Origin: Fusarium oxysporum f. sp. lycopersici 4287 | Taxonomy: Eukaryota > Ascomycota > Sordariomycetes > Hypocreales > Nectriaceae | DNA length: 64,000 bases | Direction: 5' to 3' | Assembly (NCBI RefSeq): GCF_000149955.1 | Contig: NC_030986.1 | Coordinates: 6,322,568 to 6,386,567 of the forward strand | Shown: piece after piece, positions 21,575-32,339 of the stretch | Layout: the number at the start of each line of letters is the position of its first letter | Position numbering within the stretch: the first letter of the stretch is position 1 | Program-made: the position numbers and the translations under genes | Notes under the pieces: model-generated | What the model saw: the letters and a program-made list of their open reading frames with translations, nothing else | Told to the model about the DNA's origin: nothing | The model's database searches: none

Positions 21575-22626
21575 GGTGCCGGGTTCGATTGGGTGCAGAT
21601 ACTCGGCTAAAGGCTATCTTCTTCGCCCATCCAGGCTCTATCGCATATCTGCAGAGCAATCCTGACGTCCTGATATTAGATTGTACTTACAAGACGAATA
21701 AACACGCTATGCAACTCCTTGATATGGTTGGCGTTGACTCCTGCCAGCGCTCATTCTGCATCGCCTTTGCATTTCTCTCCGGCGAGACAGAAGAGGACCA
21801 CTCGTGGGCCTTGCAGCATCTCAGATCCCTCTACAAGCACAGCCTTCCTTCTGTCATCTTGACAGCCCGATGGCTAGCGGCTATGAATGCTTCCGCAACC
21901 TGGTTCCCATTTTCCAAGGCGCTGCTTTGCCTCTGGCACATCAACAAGGCGGTCTTACAGCATTGCCGACCTGTCTTTCTGCTGGGCGACGGAGACCAGC
22001 CAGAGAAAGCATGGGATGAATTCTATGCATCCTGGCACTCGATTGTAGCCTCACCAACTGAAGCGGTATTTCAAGAGCGTCTGGCTAGCTTTGAGCGTAA
22101 ACAAGCCGAGAAATACACTGAGGCAGTTGGGTATATTAAGACATTCTGGCTTAAACCTTATAGAGAGAGGATCGTGAAAGCATGGGTAGATAAACACTTG
22201 CGCTTCGGCAACATTGCTACCTCAAGGCAGGTAGCTTATGGGATCATAGAACCATAGAAGATAGATACTAATAAATTTCCTAGGGCGGAAGGAATTCATT
22301 CCCAGATAAAATCACACATCAAGACATCTACGCTAGATCTCTTTGATACCTGCCAAGCCATAAGACCTGCTATTGCCAACCAATTGAAGGAACTGAAACA
22401 TATACGGGTCTCTCAACAGGTACGGATACCGCTAGATATTTCGGGGGTACTGTTTCAGGCTATACGGGGCTGGGTTTCACATCAGGCTTTACGCAAGGTG
22501 CAAGAACAACAGCAGTTGCTTTCGGCGCTTAAAGCTCCCTGCAGCCAGAGCTTCACAACCTCTCATGGACTACCATGTAAAAGAAGGCCCTTTTACTGGA
22601 GCATTTTCATCCCCACTGGCACTTGA
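21575..22626 (+). pseudogene. MULE (Hop-like) transposase fragment
   Basis: The frame from about 21589 has LILDCTYKTNKHAMQLLDM, the first catalytic Asp block of the MULE domain, then SFCIAFAFLSGETEEDHSWA and PSVILTARWLAAMNA. The second catalytic Asp, normally in an LTDR context, is Ala in this copy. LCLWHINKAVL and the C-terminal AYGIIEP follow; a stop at 22255-22257 and frame changes then break the frame, and IHSQIKSHIKTSTLDLFDT and SQSFTTSHGLPCK continue to about 22626. The 5' end abuts the solo LTR. The combination of a lost catalytic residue and stops marks a dead copy. Confidence 0.85.
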
Positions 22627-22896
22627 AGCGATGTATAGCTCAGCCACAGCCTATGCTAGAACCCACCAGAACAGCCCTAAGCCAATAACGAGAGTCGTAA
22701 TCAGCCGATAACGAGCACAAGGCGAGAGCCTAGCGCATTTGAGGCAGTTGAGGCAGTAGCATAACCGAGAGCATAGCCTAAATGCAGCAGATGCCACACA
22801 CTAGGTCATAAGATGACCTCGAAAGTATGCCCTCTGCGGTACGAGGAGATCTTATAATCGTTAGCGTCATTATCGTCGGGATTATCGGGGCAGGTA

Positions 22897-23439
22897 ATGC
22901 TAACGCCGTTGGCACCGTCGTCGGGACCGTCAGGGCAGGCCGGGTCAGATAGGGATAGTACTAGCTGCATCGTCGTTAATGTCGGCGGCAAAGCCAACAT
23001 AGAGCCGGCAGCATCATCGACACAGGCAGGGGCGGCGCCGACAGTAAGATATGATGATCCACAGGCTATCTATCAGAGATATGTTGCTGCTCGAGATGCT
23101 TGGTACAAGGCCCAGCCTCGTGGAAGTATTAAAACTAACCAGGCATATCAAAAGGCGTTGGGTCTGCCTCTACGATACGATAAGGCAAGCTACCAATTGT
23201 GCCTTGACTGGAAGCAGATGGGAAAGTGCTGTACGATGCCAACCGGATCTAGAGACTGGATCAAGGAGGAGATGATGGCCTACCTAGATTGGAGCAAGGC
23301 AGAAGATGACAGGGTTGAGGCCCAGGTAGCCGTAGAGATGGAAAGCAGTCTTTTTTCTAGTAGAAGAGGCACGCGTGGGGTCTGGGAAGCGGCCGAGAAG
23401 GATGGTAAAGAGCAGCAGAATTTATACTCAGATAGATAA
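22897..23439 (+). CDS. Unknown ORF downstream of the MULE relic
   Basis: An open frame of 180 codons. The first about 40 residues are low-complexity (Gly/Ala/Ser). The rest has YQRYVAARDAWYKAQPRG and LRYDKASYQLCLDWKQMGK and ends in a charged stretch. I recognise no catalytic motif. The part from RYDDPQAIYQRY onward looks like a conserved domain, probably carried by transposon-related sequence because it lies between the MULE relic and the broken Ras gene. The start codon is uncertain. It could be a C-terminal accessory part of the same element or a separate captured fragment. Confidence 0.4.
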   Translation: MLTPLAPSSGPSGQAGSDRDSTSCIVVNVGGKANIEPAASSTQAGAAPTVRYDDPQAIYQRYVAARDAWYKAQPRGSIKTNQAYQKALGLPLRYDKASYQLCLDWKQMGKCCTMPTGSRDWIKEEMMAYLDWSKAEDDRVEAQVAVEMESSLFSSRRGTRGVWEAAEKDGKEQQNLYSDR

Positions 23440-23447
23440 TTAGGAAT

Positions 23448-24059
23448 TCATGGCCGTTCTGGATCTTGAGATTTGAACATTGCGCGCAGTTGTTTAGTGG
23501 GTGACGAACGCTTACATAACCGCCGCACCCGGGTGCGGATGTAGCGGCCGCCTGCATGGCCCTCCTGTGTTGCGACTTCACGTTTCATATCCTTATCTAT
23601 CTTGTTCCCAACAAGTATGACGGGTATCTGAAGTCTCCCAAGTGTAGATGGCTTACAATGGGAGCGCGATACCGAGGCGGGGAACAAGGACGTAACATGG
23701 CGGAGAAGACCTTCAATGTAGCCAAATGAGGATCTAGAGGTAATGCTGTAAATAAGGATAAAGCCTTCGGCATATCTAACGGTTTGCTCATAAAATGTGC
23801 TATACAGCTCTTTACCTGCTGTGTCGAGAATCTCCAGAGTGCTTGGCTCGCCGTCTATTGTTGCCTGCATCGAATACAAATCCTCAATGGTAGGGTCATA
23901 CTATTGCAGCCTGTTCAGTAAAGGTTTAATGAGGCATAGGTTGACTGAACTTACCGCCTCTACGAAATGCTGGAAACAAAACTGTATGACTAATGCAGTT
24001 TTGCCAACTCCTGAGCCTCCAATGACCGCCAACTTATATAATGCTCCTACGCGTGTCAT
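23448..24059 (-). pseudogene. Ras-like small GTPase, 3'-truncated
   Basis: Two exons, 24059-23955 and 23900-23448, are joined by a 54-nt intron (donor GTAAGT). Visible elements: P-loop GGSGVGKTA, effector loop YDPTIED, DTAGKE (switch II; Ras usually has DTAGQE) and NKID (G4). After REVATQEGHA-like sequence the frame changes character: no SAK (G5) and no C-terminal CaaX box are found, and it ends at KSQDPERP. The 185-codon reading is therefore chimeric. A 16-bp palindrome (CCGCACCCGGGTGCGG, 23523-23538) lies in this foreign 3' part, close to the transposon-derived ORF. Without G5 and a lipid anchor it is unlikely to act as a normal membrane GTPase. Confidence 0.8.
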
Positions 24060-24726
24060 ATCCCTTGATGAGTCCTGTGGGTGTTTTGTAGACGGTTCTT
24101 TTCGTTCCAATATGTGGTGTTGAATGGAAGAAATAGACAGCGAAACGGGCAGGGCGAATAACACCTCGTGATCTCTCGCCTGGAAGCAGTCTTGCCGGTT
24201 TTGTCACCAGGAGAGCGAACTGTGGGAGCGAGTTCGAATATCTCACAGTCAACCATGAGCACTTGGAGGCAAGGAGTCACTAGTTGCCTTGGGCTGTCAC
24301 AATCCGTATTTTACTGGCTCTATTATCTCTGCCTTCGTCAAAGTCTTCCCATGAGCTTAAAGCCAACCCATCTTCCTAATTGGATTTTCTATGCAAGGCT
24401 CCATGGGATTTCCCTGGTCAACCTCCCCCAACAAAATGCGAGGCTTCAATTTGTTCAATCCTCCACAGCCTGTTGTAGCATGTGTCGGACCGACAACTCG
24501 GCCCTTGGGCAGGCGCCTGCTCGGCCTGCTCCGGATATTTTCCAGATTCGGACTAGCACAGATGTGTTCGGAATTCATCGCGACACCGATGTTCCGGGCC
24601 CCGGACATCATCGAATTTCCACCGAGACGCTTATAGAGAGGTGCAATTTCGCCTGTTACCTTGCCTTGTTGCCCAGAAAATCCCTTCCCAAAGTCCCGAG
24701 CTCTATCATCACCCGTTGCCCGAGCA
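24060..24726. other. Intergenic and duplicated esterase upstream region
   Basis: The part from about 24360 is homologous to 60150-60430 (reverse) and to 41930-42160, and holds the palindrome at 24483. No gene was recognised. Confidence 0.5.
24483..24495. promoter_or_regulatory. CGG-N1-CCG palindrome, esterase block A
   Basis: TGTCGGACCGACA, identical to the sites at 18666, 42081 and 60359. It is about 855 bp upstream of the block A esterase start, 597 bp of which is a later MITE insertion; before that insertion the distance would have been about 250 bp. Confidence 0.55.
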
Positions 24727-24734
24727 CTCACAAT

Positions 24735-25331
24735 TAGGGTTCCGTTTTTGACCGTCAAAAACCGTTCTTGACCGTCAAATTCCTAAAGGGGGTTTTTGGC
24801 GGTAATTTACGTCAAAAACTCTCCCATTTTAGGCTTAGTGAGTGGCCATATTAGGATTAGCTGGTGTACGGAATAGGTTTAGCGCGTCAAATAACCGATG
24901 CAGCACACAAATTATCACCAAATTCCCTTCTGCGCTCTGTTCCTTCACAGCGTTCCTTTAGTGCTACGAACTACCTTCATTGTAAGCTTCGGAATCGGCT
25001 TAGTCCACTTAGCACCGATAAGGTCACTTTCATCTATATGAACAGTCGGGTGCTAAAGAGGCTCAAGACGGTCAAAGATAATCCGGCAGAACCGAATGGT
25101 TGGGAGACAGTTGACGTTGCTTGGCTGATAAAGATAGAAAACGCCTTCCAAGACTCCATTGTTGTGGATGGCTGGGGTTGGGAAGAGACCGATATGGAAA
25201 ATAGTGGAGATGAAATGGGCATTGGCCAATGAGAGGTTTTTGACATGCAAAATACCTCGAGGTTTCTGACGTCAAAAACCTTGGTCAGATAGGTAAATTA
25301 CCGTTCGGTAAATTACCTCGACGGAACCCTA
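24735..25331 (+). mobile_element. hAT-derived non-autonomous element
   Basis: Ends TAGGGTTCCG and CGGAACCCTA form inverted repeats. A perfect 8-bp duplication, CTCACAAT, flanks it (24727-24734 and 25332-25339). Block B at about 60036 carries the unoccupied site, reading ATTCACGATG. The interior has an ORF (24864-25232, 122 codons) with LRNRLSPLSTDKVTFIYMN, resembling the tail of hAT C-terminal dimerisation domains, so the element is probably an internally deleted hAT. The right duplication includes the AT of the downstream esterase's ATG. Confidence 0.88.
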
Positions 25332-25337
25332 CTCACA

Positions 25338-26428
25338 ATGTCCATTCAAGACTACAACTCCCCTGAGGCGGTATTACGCCTGGGTTAATACGCTTTAGAA
25401 CTGAGCCAGGTAAGTCGTGGGGCGTCGATACTGACTGATACAAACGCACCAGTGACCGCTGACCACGGTTCAGATCATGAGCAAGGTTCCACTACCTGCC
25501 ACAGACTGCTCAGATATCCGGAAGCTACGCGACCAAAATGATTCTTCTGAGAAAGCGGCGTATGAGTCCGCACCATCTTTCGGAGTCGAAGACCGCGTAG
25601 TTCTCATCCCCACTCGCGACGGCCACCAGAGTAGCACCAGGATTTTCCGCTCACCAGGCGCTCCTTCGAAAGGTAGCCCCCTTATCGTGTTGATATACGG
25701 CGGTGGCTTCATCCTTGGCAGCAACCTACAGTTGGCATCGCTTGCCCGAATCATCGCTGCAACACACGGGGCAACCGTCGTTGCGCTCTCATACAGGCTT
25801 GCACCAGAGCACCCTTTCCCGATTCCAGGCAACGATATTCGGGACGGCCTGGAGTGGGTCACAGAAAACGCCGAAAGCATTGGGGCTGATCCGTCAGCAG
25901 GCTTCATTGTGTGTGGCGGCTCAGCCGGTGGTAACCTAGCAGTCACCAGTACCCATATGGCGACCGTAAACCCGCTGCGACAAAAAATTACGGGCCTGTG
26001 GCTTATCTTTCCCATACTCATGTCTGAAAAGCATGTACCTGAAAAGTACAAGCACCTTTGGCTTGCTAGAGCCCAATTCATAGTCTCCGGTCCTCAGGTC
26101 GCCGGATCTGGACATTATCAATAGTTTGTACGCGCCTGACGAGGACTCCCCAGAACGGTCACCCGACAACATGAGTGACTCGTTCTCGTCGTCAAAGCTT
26201 CCGCGGACATTTATTCAAGTGGCTGGATTGGATCCGTTGAGAGACGATGGGTTGATGTACGCCAGGACTCTGGAAGACCACAACGTGGACATGAAACTGA
26301 AGGTCTATCCGGGCTATCCTCACGGCTTCATCGCCTTGCCTGATCTTGAAGCTTCGATACAGTTTGTTGCAGACGCCAACGAAGCCTTGGGCTGGATGTT
26401 AGGGGTAACGGGGCGCTCTGGTCAATAG
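25338..26428 (+). pseudogene. HSL-type alpha/beta hydrolase, block A copy (broken)
   Basis: It matches the intact copy at 58938-60035 almost throughout. Exon 1 (25338-25409) has an in-frame TAA at 25386 where the partner has GAA. Exon 2 starts at 25474; near 26080 a 2-nt deletion relative to the partner shifts the frame, and the rest is read in another frame from about 26126. Family features still visible: oxyanion block YGGGFILGSN, nucleophile CGGSAGGN, acid in DPLRDDGL and the PHGF histidine. A hAT element ends 6 bp before the ATG. These three lesions make it non-functional; a short product from the internal ATG 25477 would lack the acid and His residues. Confidence 0.92.
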
Positions 26429-26962
26429 TCTGCCTAGCTTAATAGAGTATCTCGTTTTCTTGCAAAGTTACTATCTCAAGTCCTCAGACGAGTGCAGAAA
26501 TCAAGACGCATTTATGCAATAGCTGTAACGAGACTGCGAGCGGGCTTCAACGACGTATATCTGCGGTGTAGCTGCGGGTGTGCATCCTCGTCGAGTCATG
26601 CCTCTTTTGAGTCCCAGGTCTCCTACATGGGGTTCTAGCAGGGTACTGCTGCAAATTTGTCGCTCTTCTAGCTTTGTCCTGCGACTGTTTCCCTCGGTAG
26701 TGCGAATTCATGCAGGCCGGCTACCAGCTCCAAATACCACTTCCGGGATCTCCAGGACGACATGCACCCCAAGAATGCTTGAGCTGCATTAGTGAGTTGA
26801 AAGTTTTTCGCGACACCTGCCTACCTGTATCTTTTGAGATTGGAAAGTCCATTGAACATTGTGGACCAACAAATATGCCATGCCCAATGGCAACGTAAGC
26901 ATGTGTATTATGCGACTTTTATATTGACCTCCTGCAGACTCTCCCATCAGCTACGACGCACG
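26429..26962. other. Spacer between convergent pseudogenes
   Basis: About 530 bp between the 3' ends of the two block A esterases. In block B the equivalent spacer is about 2.4 kb because of AT-rich MITE insertions. No gene seen. Confidence 0.5.
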
Positions 26963-28807
26963 CTACTTCTGCGTTTGGAATTTGCGAGCTTGACGCAAAA
27001 CAATTGACCATCTTTTGACCGTTGGCTTCCCGACCAGCTCGTCCAAAGTTTGACACACGGCTCCGCCAACAGTATTATCGATTCTGTAAAATGGGCCGAA
27101 GCCTATGCCAGAGCTTTTGGCTGGCGGCCAAGGCGTCAGTCCATGACAAAAGTCCAACCATACAGACTGGAGGGCCGCTACAGCGCGCCGCCATTCCTCC
27201 AGATGCTTCTCTGGGACCGCGTCTTCGGCGACATCGAACAGTAGGAAGTCATTGATGCCATGATTAGCCTTTTGGTAATGCATAGAGCTATTAGTGAAAG
27301 GGTTGGTCGCGGTAATCTCATATATGAGCATTGGTCGGTCGGGCTGGAGGGATGCCATGAAGACCAGAGGAATTCGCAACGTGATATCTCCGATGAGGGC
27401 GGCCCAGTTCTGTAAATCGGCAGAGTCGTTCCTCCGGATATTATATGCTTCCCGTATGACCCGGTCGGCAATCAATAGGTCTACTGCATCGTGGAAAATG
27501 CCGTTTGTAGAGAGAATATCCTTGACAGTAAGAAGGAACCTGTCATCGGACAAGGTTTTTGTTGTTGTGGCGTGTTCTAGGAGCATCTCGCTGACATCTT
27601 GCTGTGAAGGTTGGTGTGTTAGCTTCGACCTCCTTATGGCACGGCTGCTGGGCCACAGCTTACCTCATACGCGCAGCTCCCTATCATAATGTCTGGTGGA
27701 TTCTCGATTGCAAGCGAGTTCCGAACATCTCGCGTTACCCATTGGCCATCCACTAAGGGGTATGAAAGGAAAGCTGGCACGGCAGTCACAAGCTCCTGCA
27801 CAGGCGCCGACTGCAAGAGCTCGACTGTCGTGCAGTTTGGTTGGTTCGAGTTGGGCACGGCCTCCACGTACTTGGAAAGGTTGGCTTCGTGTTCATCCAT
27901 GGTTTGGGGACCCAGGCCGATGATGGTTCCGCTGGAGAGGATGGCGCGTTTGAACTTGTGGTCCGGGAACAGCGTGTGGTAGTGTGTCGAGATGGCTCCT
28001 GCGCTGGTACCATTAACCGTGATATTGCCTGGGTCACCACCAAAGCCGTGTATGAACCGGCTGACCCAATCTAGGGCCCGAGCCTGGTCATGTAACCCAT
28101 AGTTTCCCACAGGCTCACCGTGTGTCTTGTTGTAAGTTACCAAATCTTTTGATGCAAGGAAACCCAGCGGACCAACCCGGTAGTTGATCGTTACAACAAT
28201 GACAGCCTGATTACACTTACGGCTCACTTGGATCAAGTTCGTAGGGTCAGAAATCTCTCGGCCATTGAAGGCGATGCATTGTGATCCGGAGATGAAGCCG
28301 CCTCCATGAATGAACACGAGCACAGGAACCTTGTCATTTTCTGCGTTCTCAAGAGCTCCGGTTGGAGCGGTGATGTTAAGATTCAGACACCCGTACTCAG
28401 TCGCTTTTGGATGCGGTCAGGACGGGGTAGTCCTCGCCTGGCGGTTGGTCCCAAAAGGCAACGGGTTTAATGAGCAATTGAGGACAAAATGGGCTGTTTT
28501 TGGAAGATATCAAGGGCCAACCGGGAATTCCACCCAAAAAGCTCGAGGGTCTGTAAACCTGCCCTGGTTGTCTTGCATCAAAAGGTTGTGAGGGCAGAGT
28601 GTCGTTCAGAGTACTTTGCCGAAATCGAGCTGGGATGGCGGCGTAAGGTATCCCGCGGAACTGTACGATGTCCGTTCCACGTTCCAGCCCAATAACTTCA
28701 CTAAGGCGTTCGTGTTTGAAGTGATAGCCTCCCATTCTGAGTGAACGGACAAGGGAATTTGCTACCGATTGTTTGCGGCTGCAGGGAGTCGGCGTCACTT
28801 GCTTCAT
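26963..28807 (-). pseudogene. Type B carboxylesterase, block A copy (frameshifted)
   Basis: Homologous to the intact gene at 54775-56551. The start could be ATG 28807 or the internal Met of MGGYHFKH (the block B start). An extra base near 28397 relative to block B turns SKGDEYGC into SKSD followed by stop, so the frame is lost; it resumes at 28323. The remaining exons end at 27664 and cover 27601-26963 (639 nt, the same as block B). Visible: HGGGFISGSQ, nucleophile elbow NGTSAGAIS and histidine region KANHGINDF. The 3' exon is open. This is a young pseudogene with one clear disabling indel. Confidence 0.88.
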
Positions 28808-29518
28808 CTTTGTCTTGGAACCCTGGGCACCACTCTTTTATTGTCTTGACTACCATGTGAAGCCACTTTCAGTCCCATTTTGGAAGTACCCCATCTGGGC
28901 CAAACCCGAAAGTCATACCCAGCCTTTCAAGGCTGCACAGAAGCCAGGCCCGCTCGGCAATTGTCCAGAGCAGGTTAGACGGCACGATCTCATATTTGGA
29001 TCGGCATGCACTCAACCGAAGCATCTGGCTATCGACCCATCTTTGACGATCTAGTTTCCAACAAGGAACCATTATGATATGGGCGACGTTGCCCACAGTT
29101 GCGGCTAGATACCGGGTAAAGACTGGGTGCCCGAATGCCACCTGGTCTTTTGTGCTGCAGCGTGCGCGCAAGACGAGTAGCAAAACCACTGACAGAGAGA
29201 CGTTACCATGCAGCCTGTCGGTTGGAGGGCGCGTATTTCCCTAGGCTGCTGATTACTGCCTAAGCCTAAGCACAATCTCAAATAAACTACGCCGGGTGGA
29301 AATATCTTAGAGGGCAAGCACATCTCCGATGAATTTTAAGAATGTCCATGTCCAGAGCAAATAGACTGCTTTGCACCTTCTTGGGCCAAAGTACCGCCAT
29401 AAGCTTCACTCAGACCGGAGGCACAATGTCATCATGAAACATTGAGATGGCCGGATTTGGTGACTTCCGATATGAAAGAGCATCAATTACGGCTGAAAAC
29501 TCCCCCCCCCCCGGTACT
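28808..29518. other. Upstream region of block A carboxylesterase
   Basis: The part at about 28860-28980 is homologous to 54520-54650 in reverse (shared TTTCAGTCCCATTTTGG and CTCGGCAATTGTCC). In block B this contains CGGGACAATTGCCG; here the first CGG is TGG. A run of ten C bases lies at about 29505-29515. No gene seen. Confidence 0.5.
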
Positions 29519-31340
29519 TTACGCCTTTGGCGCCTTCTTAGCCCAGTTCCATAAATCGGTTTTCTTGATCTTCCCCGTGATATACGCCTTTGACCTCTCA
29601 CCCCAGTAGTAATCTGGGATTGGCACAACACCAGCCTCTAGAATATCCGGGTGTTGGACGAGCATACTCTCCAGCGCCACGGAAGAAATGTTTTCGCCAC
29701 CAGATATGATGATATCCTTGGCGCGATCCAGGATCTGTGCGCTCCCGCCGGGATGCCAGACAGCCAAGTCTCCGGAGTGTAATGCGCCTCCTGCAAAAAG
29801 TTTTTGGGTTGCTTCCGCGTCTTTGTAATACTCTTTGGCACTACTGTTTCCCGAAAAGATGATTTCTCCAATCTCTTGACCGTCCTTGGCAACATCGATA
29901 AGAATACCTTCTGGTTGATTAGGTTTAATGATGCGAATGGGCAAATTTGTTACGAAACCATGGCCTTGGCGAGCCATCTTAGCGTACTTTTGCTGAGCGG
30001 GGAGACTTTCCCATTCCGGGAGCTGATAGCTTTTCGTGATGGGACCATAGGTTTCTAACAGAGTTAGCGGTTGTCATTGACATGTGCCATGTTGCTCAGA
30101 GATACTCACCTGTCATTCCGTAAACGTGAACAGGCATGAGGTTAAGGTTTGCCTAGACAAGGAGCATAAATTAGTATACGCAAATCCCATGTCAGCGACA
30201 TCAAGAGCTCGCCTTACCATCTGTTCAAAGAGATGGCCCTCCGGCGGGCTTGCTGTTACAGTTACTTGCACTAGATGTGGGAGCTTTATAGCCTCCTTGG
30301 CCGCTACCAGCAGAGTATTAACGGTTGGAGCCGCATTAAAGTGCGTGATTCCCTCTTCTTTCAGCAGCTTCCAGATGAGTGGGTAGTCTATCTTTCGAAG
30401 GCACACGTTCAACCCTCGAACAGCCACAACCGACCAGGGAAACGTCCACCCCATGGCGTGGAACCTAAAAAGGAAGAGTTAACCTCGACTTCACGATTTG
30501 CAAGGTGAAGCTTGTTGTAAATACATAGGTAAAGTCCATAGGTAGCGGTACCGTCCGTGGTTGAGGCCAGATTCAATAATATTTCCTACAGCTGCAAGGT
30601 ATGCGCCTCGGTGAGTGTAGACGACGCCTTTGGGTCGTGATGTTGTGCCAGATGTGAACGGAATAGCCAGCATGCCATCTTCGGTATTTGACTGCAAAGT
30701 AGCCCAAGCGTAGCTACCTTGCTCTGTGTCATAGGCCAGGCCCTCGAGAATAGCTTGGTTGAACGGTTCGCATGTGGGACCGTCAGTGGCATCGGTGTCC
30801 TACAGGAACAGAGGGATTAGCACTTGTTTTCCTTCCGAGTGGGACTACCCTACTCGCCAGATCAACAATCAATGGCACCTGAGGATGCTTCCTCGTAAAG
30901 GCACCAAGCAAGTTCTCGAACTCCTTGTCCACGATGATACAATCTACCTCAGCAAACTCAAAGATGTAGGCGATATCGTCCTCTTGCAACCGGTAATTGG
31001 CAGGAACAATCACGCCGCCGCCGGCGACAATACCATAAACTGGCTCCAGAAAGGCCGGTGTGTTGGGTGCTAAGATGCCAATGGGAGTTAGGTTGTATTT
31101 CTTGAAATAGTAGGCTAGGCCACGGGCTCGGTCCGCGAAACTTTGGTATGAACGGCGAACAGCGACACCATTGGTTGTTATGTGAAAGATGGCATCCGCA
31201 TTGGATTCGACAGCAGCGGCGCGCTCGAGGAAGAAGGTGGGGGATAGATGGTGAATATGCGGCGGTGGTTGAGGTTGACACTGAGTCTGCGGTCGTAAAT
31301 GGCCTACAATGGACCGGATGCGCGAAGGAGGGCCAGACAT
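29519..31340 (-). CDS. AMP-dependent acyl-CoA synthetase/ligase with internal deletion
   Basis: Five exons (31340-30849, 30799-30525, 30464-30218, 30152-30110, 30054-29519) give 530 aa. Motifs in order: FTSGTTSRPKGVVYTHRG (P-loop-like A3), HAMGWTFPW, VHVYGMTETYG (A5), HSGDLAVWHPGG (A7), DRAKDIIISGGENIS (A8) and a C-terminal GKIKKTDLWNWAKK (A10, with the catalytic Lys). The enzyme activates a carboxylic acid via acyl-AMP to the CoA thioester. Between WGERSKAYIT and GKIKK about 40 residues usual in the C-terminal domain are missing (junction near 29576-29590), although the frame stays open. It may have lost activity. It could supply CoA esters of acids released by the neighbouring esterases (inference). 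Confidence 0.88.
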
Positions 31341-31716
31341 GGTAGCAACCGAGATGATACAGATTGCGAAACACCAGGGAGAGTGGGTGAGGGTTGAAGA
31401 GGGATTCGAGAGGAAAGTCAAAGAAAAAATGGACGAGACAGCGAGGGAATATATATTTTAGGGCGAGAGCACCAGTGTCGCCAGTTAACTATAGTCACTC
31501 AGATGATGGTCAGCTCTGACCGGGGTTGTACGAAACGAAACTGGGGTCGGGATCAACTGGGCGGTAGTAGTCTGAGACATCCACTCTTCTTCCTGTGGAC
31601 CAAGCAAACTTTCCCCGCTGCAGGGGCAGTTGGCCGCGGGGAAATGGTCATTTTGCGGTGAAGTGCCGTAGATTTAAGCTGGTGGCTGGACAAGCACAAA
31701 TCAGAAGGGTTGTGTT

Positions 31717-31730
31717 TTTCGGAGCCGACA
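31717..31730. promoter_or_regulatory. Variant CGG-N2-CCG site upstream of acyl-CoA synthetase
   Basis: TTTCGGAGCCGACA lies 377 bp upstream of the synthetase start and is followed by GAGAGCGCGG, echoing GAGCGCGG after the site at 18666. The spacer is one base longer than in the other four, so binding by the same protein is less certain. Confidence 0.4.
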
Positions 31731-32339
31731 GAGAGCGCGGTTGCGCACCAACGAGCTTTTGCTCTCAAACGGTTATACACATGAAACACTAATAATGCGT
31801 GCTCTGTGCAAGTGGGAATATTACCACGGCTGCGGAACTGGCAGCGGATCCGAAACGGGGCGGCCACTCAAGTGCTCGTATACCAGCATCATGCACCACT
31901 GTCTTGATGAGCTTGGCACCACTCTCAAGAATTTGCGCTGCTTGGGGGGACGGCGTGGTAAATCTTCTACTCAGTGTTTACCCCACCGAAGGGCTTCGAT
32001 CGCATTGTACCTGTCATACCTTCTCACGGAGTAGCCCGAAAGATGGTTCAAAAGAGGACTGTCCTAGAAATTGTTAATGTTGCAATCGCCTTGCTCGACT
32101 TTCAGAGCAGCTTCTATTAATTTACTACAAGCTTACTCTCCAATTCGAATGAAACTGAGACTTTATTGATTAATGCTACGAAGATGCTATGCAAAAGGCA
32201 AGGACCAGATACCGACTGTCTGTTTCACGATGACTGAGCAATGAATGGTCGTATAAGTCCCTGCACATAGCTGTAGGCCGCCTCATATGTGCCACCCAAA
32301 AAAGCCCACCGATGTATCCTAATTTATTGGCCTACTCAG
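31731..32339. other. Gene-free interval
   Basis: Short overlapping frames only; no recognisable motif on either strand. Confidence 0.4.

Noticed and set aside
25470..26081. Long frame antisense to the HSL-type esterase (also 59326-59859)
   Set aside because: Antisense shadow of the conserved esterase; it appears in both copies only because the sense strand is conserved.
29505..29516. Run of C bases near the synthetase 3' end as a regulatory element
   Set aside because: A simple homopolymer lying just past the stop codon; more likely a slippage-prone tract.
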